From the NCBI GenBank assembly GCA_014607495.2, contig CP053152.1, positions 15,887,207 to 15,951,206 of the forward strand: a stretch of DNA of 64,000 bases. Reading direction: 5' to 3'. This DNA comes from Carposina sasakii. Lineage: Eukaryota; Arthropoda; Insecta; Lepidoptera; Carposinidae. Below, one piece after another: positions 1 through 9,640 of this stretch; position 1 is the stretch's first letter, and the number at the start of each line of letters is the position of its first letter. The notes beneath the pieces are model-generated. The model was not told where the DNA came from and searched no databases. It was given only the letters and a program-made list of their open reading frames with translations. The translations under genes and the position numbers were made by a program.

Positions 1-745
1 CGACACCAGCGACTCGTAGCGCACCAGCAGGCAGCGCGCTCGGCCCAGCGCGCGGCACTCGCGGTGCATCACCTCCGCCGCGTGGTTCCACTTGCCGAGG
101 CACTGCCGGTACGACGTCAAGTCGAACCCCGTGATGGTGACCTGCAAGCGCACGCGTGAGAGCCGGGCCGGAAGCGCCGAGCGGCCACCCACCGCCTCGC
201 AGGTCCTCGCCCCGCCCCCCTACCTTGCGACTGATGATGGAGTGCACGGTGGCGCGCCCGTCGCGCACCATGAACACGAACTTGGCGTTCGGGAACAGCT
301 CCAGCACGTACGTGCCCATCTTGAGCACGAGCGGGTCCTTGTTGCAGAGGCGCGGCGCCGGGTCGCCGTGGCGCACGATGACCTCCAGACAGAAGGCTGC
401 GATGGCGTTGTCCAGCACGGCCTTGGACACGCCCGCCTGCTCGAGGCGCACGCTCTCCTTCTGCGAGCGCACCCAGTGCTGGTGCATCTGCAGGATGCGC
501 GGCACCACGCGCGTCTCCTGGCCGCAGCGCACGTCGGGGTGCGCGTCCAGCATGGCGCGCATGAGCGTGGTGCCCGAGCGCGGCACGCCGCCGATAAAGA
601 TGAGCGGCAGCTCGCGGCCCGCCACGGGCGCGTCGGGCGGACGCGCGCGCCCGCGCCAAGCCCACAGCGCCAGCAGCGCCAACGCCGCCAACGCCGCCAG
701 CGCGCGCCGCCCGCCGCCCGCGCCGCGCGCGCCCCACAGCGCCAT
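1..745 (-). CDS. Tpst: Protein-tyrosine sulfotransferase, first two coding exons (3' end outside window)
   Basis: The enzyme transfers sulfate from PAPS to tyrosines of secreted and membrane proteins in the trans-Golgi. Exon 1 is 745-224 (ATG at 745-743, 174 codons) and ends at a GT donor (223-222). Exon 2 runs from 141 (after a CAG acceptor) past the left edge, 47 codons in the same phase. Residues 1-13 are short and basic, and 14-30 are a Leu/Ala/Trp-rich signal anchor, as expected for a type II Golgi protein. [20 protein letters not shown] (residues 45-64) holds the 5'-phosphosulfate loop. QETRVVPR (76-83) carries the catalytic Glu, CNKDP (134-138) and [19 protein letters not shown] (156-174) are further family motifs, and exon 2 continues [20 protein letters not shown]. 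The match to animal TPST is collinear with no breaks. Codons are almost all G/C-ending. The apparent long + strand ORFs here are shadows. Confidence 0.93.
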   Translation of the reverse strand, partial: MALWGARGAGGGRRALAALAALALLALWAWRGRARPPDAPVAGRELPLIFIGGVPRSGTTLMRAMLDAHPDVRCGQETRVVPRILQMHQHWVRSQKESVRLEQAGVSKAVLDNAIAAFCLEVIVRHGDPAPRLCNKDPLVLKMGTYVLELFPNAKFVFMVRDGRATVHSIISRKVGGRGEDLRGGGWPLGASGPALTRALAGHHHGVRLDVVPAVPRQVEPRGGGDAPRVPRAGPSALPAGALRVAGV

Positions 746-1639
746 GTGCGCGCGCGCCTTCCTGCAAATGCCGGCACTGCTCTACAGTAGTCCATTGCTA
801 AATATCGCTACTTTAGATTTAATTACTTATAACAACTCAAATTGATTTGTGTGAGTCTCTTTATGTATATTGTTAAGTTTTTCACACAACCAAAACCTTT
901 CAAAGACATTTTGATGATGTGTTGCAGAATAATATATACAATACAAATATGTGGAGGAAGTTGCAGGTGTTCGCAAGTTACATACTATAATTGCCCCTTA
1001 TATTTTTTTACAATATTAGACAAAGACATATTAAACACAGCTGTAATCCCTAATAAACAGGGTAGCCAGAGCTGCAGGACTATACAAGTACCTAATATAC
1101 TAGTATGTGTATATGAAATCTCACCGTCTTATAATATTAGTCTGATGTTAATTAAATCACTGAGTAAGTAAACTGTTCCCAAGAGAATCTCTGGAAACAC
1201 TACCTCTCCTATATCCTAGGAGCATAGTGTACACTGAATTTTACCCTAACCTAACTAACCTCTGTTCGTCAGACAGAACACATATTTTACAACTTATGTC
1301 TACTTAATGTGGGTTATATACAGACACAGCATTGGTTTAACTATTTTAAAGCTTTTAATATTGTTTTAGTTCTTTTGCAATGCTTAGGAATATCATGAAA
1401 TAACCTCAAATAACTTTGTAACTTTATTCAAGTTTTTTGTTACTAAACTTCTAGATGAATGAGGGGGAAAATATACATAATAAATAATGTACAACTACAT
1501 AAGTACCTAATACACTTTACAGGCTTGATAAATAGTTCAGTTGTAAGAAAAATAACTAGGTATGTATTTAAACAAGTTTGCAAACATATGCACAAGTGTG
1601 TGGACTATTAAAATACTTAATGTACATAATATGTACTAG
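746..1639. other. AT-rich intergenic stretch upstream of Tpst
   Basis: It presumably contains the Tpst promoter and 5' UTR, since the Tpst start codon lies at 745 reading left. The base composition switches abruptly from GC-rich exon to AT-rich DNA near 785. I see no coding signal, RNA gene or clear transposon end. Confidence 0.5.
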
Positions 1640-2640
1640 TGATGTGCTGGATCATTAAAAATATATATCCGCAGATACGCATCTGAATATGGATATTTGG
1701 TGTCAATATCCATGGATACGGATCTTAACTTTCTTACACAGTCTGTGTCAGTATACGCAACAGATAGGTATCTACCTAATTTTAAAAAATCATTAATTCG
1801 AATTTACAATATTGCGAAGATCTAAGTTTTGTTTTCTTAATAAAAGGTGATCTTATAAGTTATATAATATCAATTTCATTAAAAAGATAGTTGATTGAGT
1901 AAGTTAAATAACTCAAAGGTGTATTTTATAGATATTGTAACTAACTACTGTTAAGTTTGCAACATAAAGGAGCCAAATATACAGGGTGAAAGTGACAGCC
2001 AGGCAAATATTGACATACCAAATTCAGAAATCAGACCATAATATGGAGCCGAAAACCACTGAAAATTTTGGCAGAAAATACCAAAATTTTCTGACTATTT
2101 TCATTTGTTCTGGAAAAAAAAGTGTGGTTCATTTAAGTATGTCTTAGATAATGACTTAAAAACAACATTTTTACATGTGAATAATTTAAAAAAGAAATGC
2201 ACTCAAAAAGTTAAATTTACTGATCAATTCCAAAGGAGGGGGTCACAACTAGTCACAAGTGATCCAAAAAACAGCAATGTATCACACAATAACCAATAAG
2301 CCCATTTAACTTGTCACAGGATCGCCCGATACAATTGGCAGGGAAAGAAAACATGAGATTATTGCGAAAATACAAATTAAAAATAATAATTCCTGCGAGT
2401 ATAACACTGTCTTATAACTCAAAAAAATGGTACTCTTTTAGTATTTCATTATTTGCCTGGCTGTCACACACACCCTGTATATGATTCTAGGATTAATTTT
2501 ATTGCTACCTAATATAAATACCTAATATAATATAAATAAGGTAAGTAGATCCGTAAAAGATCCACACAAAAGGTAACGGACACGGATATTCCTTTTGCCT
2601 CGGATATCCGCGAATACGTATACGGATCTCCGGCACATCA
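1640..2640. mobile_element. Non-autonomous DNA element split by a nested MITE
   Basis: The left end (TGATGTGCTGGA at 1640) and right end (TCCGGCACATCA ending 2640) form imperfect inverted termini. Both inner flanks carry related text built on GGATAT, TATCCGC and ACGGATC, with about 500 bp of unrelated sequence between them. That inserted segment (1982-2477) is a separate MITE. No transposase is visible. The superfamily is unclear; an hAT-like MITE is one possibility. Confidence 0.45.
1982..2477. mobile_element. TA-flanked palindromic MITE (family 1, copy a)
   Basis: The ends are inverted: CAGGGTGAAAGTGACAGCC at 1982 and its near-complement GGCTGTCACACACACCCTG ending at 2477. TA dinucleotides flank both sides (1980-1981 and 2478-2479), as for Tc1/mariner-type insertions. 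The interior includes GTGATCCAAAAAACAGCAAT and GCCCGATACAATTG, both also present in the copy at 14776-15179. No coding capacity is visible. Confidence 0.7.
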
Positions 2641-3054
2641 TTAATATGACCCACTACCTACTAAGTTTAAACAATATAAAAGAAGACTTGAATACTTACC
2701 TACATGAAAAAAATATTTTACAACATAAAATTAAATCGCCTTTGCCAACACTGTAAATATATTGTACTAAAAGAGATTATTCTTGTTATTCTTTCAGGAC
2801 CACAAATAATTATGTGAATTTGAAATCCAGTAGGTAACACGATATCGTCCTGAAGTCGAGTAATAAGAAATAAGTGGTTGTAAACTGCTTTGTAATTGTA
2901 ACAATTTGTTCGAAGTCTGAATGTTTACGTAAACTGCACACGAAAACACAAGCACATACAAGATCTTTAATTTAATTTCTGAAGATTTTTTCCTCACAAC
3001 AATCGTTTTCGTTTGGTTTGACAGTACAGTGACAGTCTAAGACAGTGACAGTTA

Positions 3055-3905
3055 GTTTTTTTTTTGGTTAGTTTATCCCGAAGGAAAGGCAAGGGGAACT
3101 AAGCCCATACAGCCAATGTCAGTGACAGTGACTGTTAGTTTTTTTTTTGTTTAGTTTATCCCGAAGGAAAGGCAAGGGGAACTAAGACCATACAGCCATT
3201 ATCTTTAGTAAATGATTTCTGAATTTATGATGGATGATAATGATGATGATGAAACGTCGGGAAAATCCTCAAGAACAAGTGTGAACTTAGTCAAAATGGA
3301 AAATTATTGCAGAAACAACTTACATGCGCCCATGAAGAGATCGTAATCCGGCTAAAGTTTTACTCGGCTTACCTGCGTATAAAACCATGCACACGCACTA
3401 GATTCACATCACAAGTAATCAAAATATAACTGATCTACCAGAAAACATCACTTTACGGACACATGCAAGCCATTTACACATATTTTTGATTTTTGGGCCC
3501 ATGTAAGTTGTTTCTGCAATTATTTTTAATTTTGACTAACTTTACACTTGTTCCTGCGGATTTTTCCGACGTTTCCATTCATCATCATCATTATCATCAA
3601 TCATATGTTCAGTAATCATTTACTTAAGACAATGGCTGTATGGGCTTAGTTCCCCTTGCCTTTCCTTCGGGATAAACTAAACAAAAAAATGCATTTTTTT
3701 TGTTTGGTTTATCCCGAAGGAAAGGCAAAGGGATCTATGCCCATACAGCCATTGTCTTTAGTACATATTAATTATTTCTGAATTTATGATGGATGACAAT
3801 AACGTCGGGAAAATCCTCAAAAACAAGTGTAAAATTAGTCAAAATCAAACAGAATTGCAAAAACAACTTACATTACATGAGTCCATGAAGAAATCATTTT
3901 CCGGC
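3055..3905. repeat. Interspersed repeat cluster (TTTATCCCGAAGGAAAGGC family), tandem and inverted copies
   Basis: The segment TTTATCCCGAAGGAAAGGC followed by AGGGGAACTAAG and CCATACAGCC occurs at about 3070, again at about 3150 (tandem, roughly 80 bp apart), inverted at about 3640-3690, and direct again at about 3705-3760. Outer parts share ATGATGGATGATAAT and GACGTTTCC/GGAAACGTC-type text with a GGAAAATCCTCAA core. Related single copies lie at 8400-8600 and 8945-9120. I see no ORF. It is probably a non-autonomous lepidopteran family that has nested into itself. Confidence 0.6.
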
Positions 3906-3924
3906 TCAAGTTTTATTCAGCTTA

Positions 3925-4140
3925 CATACATACATACACATATAATCACGCCTTTATCCCTTACGGGGTAGGCAGAGCACTAAGGGCCGATAGAACCACA
4001 TAGTGGTGACAGGTGGTCAGCCCATCGCCTACAAAATACCAAGACCCTCTTGTCCCTCTACTGACTTGTACAGTATGCCCGGGAAGAGAAGCAGCTGTAG
4101 CCGGCCCCTATAAGGGCGTGTAGGACGCTGGCATCAATGC
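3925..4140. mobile_element. Lepidopteran interspersed repeat (ATAATCACGCC...GGGGTAGGCAGAG)
   Basis: A CATACATACA microsatellite leads into ATAATCACGCCTTTATCCC and GGGGTAGGCAGAGCAC. I recall this combination as frequent in moth and butterfly genomes, probably a SINE or non-LTR tail. It ends where the gypsy integrase fragment starts. The family assignment is from memory, not from a search. Confidence 0.45.
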
Positions 4141-4725
4141 ATGAAAACGGCCCTCATGTGTAGAGGCAATACGACACAATGGGTTACAGAACTGCCGACA
4201 GTACTACTTGGTTTACGCGCCAGCTTAAGGGAAGATACTCAAATTAGTGCCGCAGAGATGGTATACGGCGAAACTTTAAGATTACCGGGTGATTTCTTCC
4301 AGCCAACAAAGCAGGAAATTTCCGATAATGATACTTTCGTACAAGAGTTAAGAAAGAGAATAATATCCTTATCATCTGTGCCAAGAAGAGATACACATCA
4401 AAGCAAAATATTTGTACATCCGGACCTCAAAAATTGCACATCTGTATTTGTGCGTTGTGACAAAGTTTCAAAGCCATTAGCACCACCATATTCCGGCCCC
4501 TACAAAGTTATACAGAAAACCAATAAATACTACAAAATATTGCAAGTAGACTCAGAGAAAATTATTAGCATAGATCGCCTTAAACCAGCGTATATGATTG
4601 AATTAAGAAAACGCATGAACGTTCCAAATAAGGGTGCGAGTAACATAAACAATGATGTACCTAGAGTTTCTAGATTCGGAAGGCTCATCAAACCCGTAGT
4701 ACGCTTCCCTGAAAGCACAACATAG
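4141..4725 (+). pseudogene. Ty3/gypsy-type integrase, C-terminal half (retrotransposon fragment)
   Basis: The 194-codon open frame covers the second half of a gypsy-group integrase. It has the segment ELPTVLLGLRASLRED, then AAEMVYGETLRLPGDFF, then a C-terminal domain with PYSGPYKVI and a SIDRLKPAYMIE ending, typical of gypsy integrases. The zinc-binding domain and first catalytic acidic residues are missing, and the fragment begins abruptly at another repeat. No reverse transcriptase, protease or LTR pair is present, so this is a truncated old insertion. The first ATG is simply the first in the retained frame. Confidence 0.8.
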
Positions 4726-4810
4726 TGCAAGTAACCAACAAAATAATACAAAACCATGGGAAAAACTTGCCCAAAACGGTGCTGGCAATAGTGCAGCCAC
4801 TGCTACGAGT

Positions 4811-5032
4811 ATGAGCGACTCAGAGTCATACTATTTAAGAACAGAGGTGTACATGCTTTGTGTAATCATCATTATCCTAATCGTCATAGGATATATAATA
4901 TGGAAACGCTGTAAATACAACTACGGTCGATACATGAGAAGAGAGCTGAAAGAGTTGACGGCTGTCGTAGTCCGTCCAGCTGAGCAGGGGCCTGCCAGCC
5001 ACTTCCCTAAACCTCAACAAGTTATCATGTGA
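4811..5032 (+). pseudogene. Small ORF with one transmembrane segment, downstream of the integrase fragment
   Basis: The 73-codon ORF lies 86 bp after the integrase stop. It has an acidic/polar N-terminus, a strongly hydrophobic stretch at about residues 16-32 rich in Ile/Val/Leu, then a basic Lys/Arg-rich tail. This is a type I or type III single-pass topology. Its position after integrase is where some gypsy-group elements carry a third gene, so it may be a remnant of such a membrane-protein gene. No fold or fusion motif is visible, and chance cannot be excluded. Confidence 0.35.
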
Positions 5033-5447
5033 AGTGACGTGAAAAATTACGAAAATGTTTAGTTTTAAGTAATAATGTTTGTACTCTATTATTTAATGTC
5101 GCTATAATCATATAGACAATGACCTATTACTTAATTTTTTTTTTTTATCTTTATTCATGTAGGACATGCTTTTAATTTAATTTGTGATTTCATTGTCATG
5201 TTTTCATGTTTAATTTTTATGTGTGACGTAAGTTGATATATTATAAAATAAATGACGTACCTACCTATATGATAGTGAGTAAAATCACCGCCCTTCATGT
5301 TACTTATTGATGTATCACCCATTTCATATAAGCCAGTTTATTGTAAACTACAGTAATAAACGGACGACTAGTGAAAAGCAATTGATGTTTTACTTCGTAC
5401 CACTATCATACCAAAACAAGCAACAGTATTATACGTTTTTTTTTTCA
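5033..5447. other. AT-rich sequence after the gypsy fragment
   Basis: Short oligo-T runs and an AATAAA at about 5248 could be the 3' region of the gypsy fragment. I cannot define an LTR, and there is no gene signal. Confidence 0.3.
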
Positions 5448-5455
5448 CTCCCAGA

Positions 5456-5742
5456 CAGTGACGGATTTACCAGCAGGCTGAGTAGGCTCGAGCCTAGGGC
5501 GGCAGATTTTGGGGGCGGCAAATTTGGGGAACGATTTATTTTTATTTTTTTTTACCTCATAGAAATCAAAAATATTTTTCTATGACGGTTTTCTGATGTC
5601 TTACAGATAGAAGTCTGCAACAAATTTTGTCGATGACTTTTCTCTCTATAATGTAATAATAATGTATGATATGACAATTGTTGAGGCAAGGGCGGCAAAA
5701 ACTATTCAGCCTATACCTTGAAAATTTGTAAATCCGCCACTG
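5456..5742. mobile_element. hAT-type MITE with perfect 8-bp target duplication
   Basis: The left end CAGTGACGGATTTAC and right end GTAAATCCGCCACTG are inverted termini with one mismatch. The 8 bases on each side are identical: ctcccaga at 5448-5455 and at 5743-5750. An 8-bp duplication is the hAT hallmark. The interior is non-coding and mentions GGGCGGCA twice. Confidence 0.85.
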
Positions 5743-5839
5743 CTCCCAGAGCAGAATAGAAGATTACACGGTACACCGCGGAACAACGCGAGCTTATCGC
5801 CGTAGATGAATGTAACGCTCAGTTTACCTGCATATAAAA

Positions 5840-5990
5840 CCATAGTCAAAGTCAAAGTCAAAGTTTCTTTATTTGTAAACATAGGTGTGTACATAATGTA
5901 GATGTTACATGGGCATAATAATATGAATCACTATGTTCTGCCTACAATTGGCGTACAAATATAAATAGTAGGAATGCACCTTAGACATAA
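5840..5990 (-). mobile_element. 3' tail of a non-LTR retrotransposon
   Basis: Three or more GTCAAA units (5848-5866) are followed by GTTTCTTTATTTGTAAACAT and about 120 bp of AT-rich sequence. Simple-repeat tails of this kind followed by a TTTATTTG box are common at 3' ends of lepidopteran CR1/Jockey-type elements. No ORF2 is retained. Confidence 0.4.
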
Positions 5991-6024
5991 AATGTAGCTT
6001 TTATATCGTATCGTACCATGTTTC

Positions 6025-6518
6025 GGTTATTTTCACTATTTAAATTGTTCGGTAAGAAGTGGGGCCTAATCAACGTTCTGCCATACTGCCATACATGGTT
6101 GCCATACTGGAAGAAGCAGGTATCGTTACAGTGGAAATTTTCAGTCGAGTCAATGTGTGGGTAGGCGTACCTAATTGGCAGAACGTTGATTAGGCCCCAC
6201 TTCTTACGGAACAATTTAAATGGTGAAAATAACCAGAAATTTCTACAAAACGATTTAGCGGTGCTTGTAAAGGAATGCGGTGCCCCGATATTCGACACAG
6301 ATCGAGAAGTCATCTTCCAGCACGACGGCTGTCCAGCCCACTGGATGTTAAATGGGGAACATTTAAACAATTGCTTTTCTGACAGCTGGATCTGCAGAGA
6401 TGGACCCATTCCTTGGCCCACTCGGTCACTAGATCTGACCCCGGTGGAGATTTTTATGTTAGGTCGGGCCAAGGAACTGGTGTATACGAGTGTAGAAATA
6501 AACACTAGAGAAGAATGA
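6025..6518 (+). pseudogene. Tc1/mariner-superfamily (DDE_3-like) transposase fragment with an inverted duplication
   Basis: The frame from 6186 reads IFQHDGCPAHW, the second catalytic Asp region, then WPTRSLDLTPVEIFMLG, the region of the third catalytic residue in Tc1/mariner-type transposases. The N-terminal DNA-binding part and first Asp are absent. The 58 bp at about 6025-6083 reappear inverted at about 6177-6234 with a roughly 95-bp spacer, so the end of the fragment has been duplicated head to head. Non-functional. Confidence 0.65.
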
Positions 6519-7474
6519 TAGACAGAATTAATTGAGCATTTGAAACGGGTGTCTATTAAAATCTAGATTTTTTAAATATCGAATTTCATTTTACCGAAAA
6601 CTATTCCACGATTTTTAATATATTTTTTTCAATTCATTGTTTCATGTCATTGAAAAATCTTTTAAAGTTGTATTGATTACCAGAAAAACGGTATATCGAA
6701 CTTACATTTCATAAAAATATTAAGTTATCGATGAAACTATTCGTATAAACACGTTACAATAAGTATCGGAACCCATAATACTTTTAACTTTTGCGTGGCC
6801 CAGGCGGTACAACACGAGCTTATAGCCGTAGATGAATGTAATTCTCTAGCGATGAGCTCCTCACTCGTGAGTCACCTGATTTAAGGTCTTCACCGCGGCA
6901 AAATTGGAGGGAGGCCTCGTTTTAATTTTACGACACCTCACACCTCATCCTCGTTTTACATGCTAAGATTCTTATCACGGTCGAAATAGCGCTCCTATTT
7001 ACGTGCACCCGCAATCTCCTCACTCATTCTACAACTCACCTCATTCACTCACTGAACGAACGAACAGAAATGAAACAAACTCGCTCGCGAGTCAAGTCAT
7101 CGCCGTCGTCGAGGCTCTCTCACTCTATAATATCTGTCACGATTGTAAGTTAGATTATTACCGTGACATTACATAAAATTTTAGTTAAACGAGGTGAACA
7201 CCTCAAATGTGAGTTATTGAGGCGATGAGGTAATGAGTCGCGAGCGCGACTTGAGGTTCATTACCATTCACTTAATCAATATCCAGTCTAATTACCTTAA
7301 AATAGAGTTGCTTTTGGTTAAATGTGGTGAACACCTCAAAGTGAGGTGTACCTTGCGAGGAGAACTCGAGGTTCACTACCATTCACTAATTCAATATCCA
7401 GTCTTATTACTCTAACATAGGTTAATTAAATTAATTTTTTTATTCATTTTGGTTAATTGAGGTGAACAAGTCAT
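6519..7474. repeat. Non-coding stretch with approx. 119-bp tandem repeat
   Basis: From about 7180 to 7420 a unit of roughly 119 bp occurs twice: GGTTCATTACCATTCACT at 7252 and GGTTCACTACCATTCACT at 7371, each followed by AATATCCAGTCT. A third partial unit (GGTTAATTGAGGTGAACA) is at 7450. GAGGTG and CACCTC words are scattered over 6890-7450 in both orientations, suggesting a decayed foldback element. No gene is seen. Confidence 0.4.
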
Positions 7475-8119
7475 TAAAAAACCCCCGACCCAAAAAGTAC
7501 GCAATCATTATGACAAAAGGTTTAAAATTAAAAAAACCGACCCAAAAGAAGTACGCAATCATTATGACAAAAGATTTAAAATGCTAAACCCTATAAAAAG
7601 CAAAAAATAACTTTTAATACTACATAAGTACCAACTAAAGCATGTCAGACTATCTACTTGGGACTTTGTGCCACCTTTATGTCAGAGGCATAACCCCTAA
7701 TTTTGAACTGCAAATGGTTATCTTGGCCTGCTGTTGACCGTACGTATGAAATTTTTGATTAAATTTTGTCGCGTCGGGGGACTACTTTTTACCTTCAAAA
7801 ATACTTACCTAAAAGGCAGTCTAGGGTTACGTTTCCTATCTTTGAGCTCTAACAGCAGACTATCTCAGTGGTTCCAGAAGACATTAGTGTTTCAAATGTC
7901 AGATCCCATATATGCTTGCAAGCAAACTGAGCGTGTAACATTATTGAAAGGTATAACAGACTGATATACCTTTCAAACAAAAAAAAACCGCATTAAAATC
8001 GGATCATCCGTTTGTTTGGGAGTTACGATGCCACAGATAGACACATACACATTTACACACAGAGAGAGACACGTCAAACTTATAACACCCCGTCGTTTTT
8101 GCATCGGGGATTAAAAATA
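7475..8119. repeat. Interspersed repeat, CCCCCGAC-ended family (copy a)
   Basis: It starts ACCCCCGACCC and ends CGTCGTTTTTGCATCGGGG. It shares with 25041-26145 and 26390-26655 the words CCGTACGTATGAAATTTTTG, GTCGCGTCGGGGGA and GCTAAACCCTATAAAAAGC. It also contains GGATCATCCGTTTG, which recurs at 21555 and 25125. It is probably a non-autonomous transposable element found throughout this genome. Confidence 0.6.
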
Positions 8120-8399
8120 ACCACAACGGAGGTGAGAAACCGGGCCCGTGCCTGTATTAGGAATTGCGACAGCCATTTTGAACATCAACAATAAATAATT
8201 TCAAATGTTGCTTATTTAAATTTTCTATCTAAAATTGTTCCTAATTTCAATACTCAAAAGAAAGAGCGATAATCAAGCATGTATAAAAAAGGTTTGAACA
8301 AAAAACATATCACCGTTTTTTTTTAATGAGGTAAAAAGCAGTGTTCTTAACTTTTAAATTTTGTTTCATGAACTTAGTAATTTTTAGTCGGAATAGGAT

Positions 8400-8600
8400 C
8401 TCTTCATGGGCTCATGTAAGTTTTTTCTGCAATTTAGTTTGATTTTGACTAATTTTACACTTGTTTTTGAGGATTTTCCTGACGTTTCTGTTCATCGTCA
8501 TTATCATCCATCATAATATCAGAATTCATTTTACTAAAGACAATAGCTGTATGGGCTTGGTTCCCCTTGCCTTTTCTTCGGGAGAAACTAAACAAAAAAA
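8400..8600. repeat. Copy of the TTTATCCCGAAGGAAAGGC repeat family
   Basis: It contains GAGGATTTTCCTGACGTTTC, AGACAATAGCTGTATGGGC and a GGTTCCCCTTGCCTTTTC segment, the reverse-orientation form of the cluster at 3055-3905. Non-coding. Confidence 0.5.
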
Positions 8601-8747
8601 AGGAAAAGGGCGGGAAAAGCTGGAAGGGAGCGGGAGCGGGTATAATTTTCTTGTGAAAATCCACGTGTCCGTAAAGTAAATGTTTCTGGTATAGTCTCAG
8701 GTATATAGATAAGTTATATTTTGTTTACTTGTGATGTGAATCTAGTT

Positions 8748-8934
8748 CAGGGATTCCCAAACTTTTATTCCTCATAGACCCCTTTCAAAAGTTAACTGGT
8801 TCTGGTGGACCCCCTACAGGCCCCCATCACATACAAATTAATTGTGAACCCCCATTTTTTCACGCTAACGTAGACCCCCATCGAGTCTCCTATAGACCCC
8901 TGGGGGTCCACCTGGACCACTTTGGGAACCACTG
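8748..8934. mobile_element. hAT-type MITE, 187 bp
   Basis: The ends CAGGGATTCCCAAACTTT and AAAGTTTGGGAACCACTG-type (right end TTTGGGAACCACTG) are inverted. The flanks atctagtt (8740-8747) and atctagtg (8935-8942) match at 7 of 8 positions, consistent with an old 8-bp duplication. The interior is rich in GACCCC and CCCCCAT words. Confidence 0.75.
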
Positions 8935-8944
8935 ATCTAGTGCT

Positions 8945-9125
8945 TGTCCATGGTTTGTTTCTGCAATTCATTTTGATTTCGAATAATTTTACACTCGTTC
9001 TTGAGGATTTTCCCGACGTTTCCATTCATCATCATCATTATCATACATCGTGAATTCAGAATTCATTTACTAAAGACAGTGGCTGTATGGGTTTAGTTCC
9101 CCTTGCCTTTCCTTCGGGATAGATT
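8945..9125. repeat. Copy of the TTTATCCCGAAGGAAAGGC repeat family
   Basis: GAGGATTTTCCCGACGTTTC, a CATCATCATCATTATCAT run, GACAGTGGCTGTATGGG and CCTTTCCTTCGGGATA follow the same order as in the copies at 3540-3690 and 8400-8600. Confidence 0.55.
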
Positions 9126-9129
9126 ATAT

Positions 9130-9640
9130 AAAAAAAGGTAAAGAAAAGAACAAGTATTTTTTCTGCATTTTCTTGTGTTATTCATAGAAATATTATTGTT
9201 ATCAGTTTATTTAACTCTATGTTAATTTGTTTTTATGTGAGTGAATTCGTGATGTGCATGGCTTGCAGTGAAATAATAGGATTAACATTTAGGGATATTT
9301 GATTTGATGGTGGCTGAGTGGCGGCAACGCATAATTTCAATATGGCCGCTGCAAAAGTACTTTTTACTGTATCCAGATACTATGCCACTTCCTTTGTGAT
9401 TTCGTGATAGTTTTAACTGGTATAATTCATTAAATGTGATTTTAATTATAATCGTTTATATGCCTACTCATCGTAATTAGTTGTTAGAACTTGTTTATTT
9501 AATTGTTAAAATTAGTGTAAAATTTTGCTAAATATTAAATAAAAAAAGCTTAGTGTGAACTGACAAGAGAAGTGTAATTATAATAAAGTGGTTTAGTTAA
9601 GATAAGTGTAAGAAATATAAGTTCCTCGAGATGTCTCACA
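9130..9640 (+). promoter_or_regulatory. domino 5' flank and 5' UTR with a YY1/Pho-like motif and an overlapping upstream ORF
   Basis: This AT-rich stretch runs into the domino start codon. CAATATGGCCGCTGC at about 9338 fits the YY1/Pho consensus (AANATGGCNGC). An upstream ATG at 9631 opens an 8-codon ORF that ends at 9657, out of frame with and overlapping the main ATG at 9641. The main ATG has an A at -3. No TATA box is evident, and the transcription start is not determined. Confidence 0.45.

Noticed and set aside
117..845. Long ORFs in both strands of 92-845
   Set aside because: Only the third minus-strand frame matches protein-tyrosine sulfotransferase through both exons; the others are shadows.
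842..1171. 109-codon ORF upstream of Tpst
   Set aside because: AT-rich composition, no motif, and no GC3 signature of the genes in this region.
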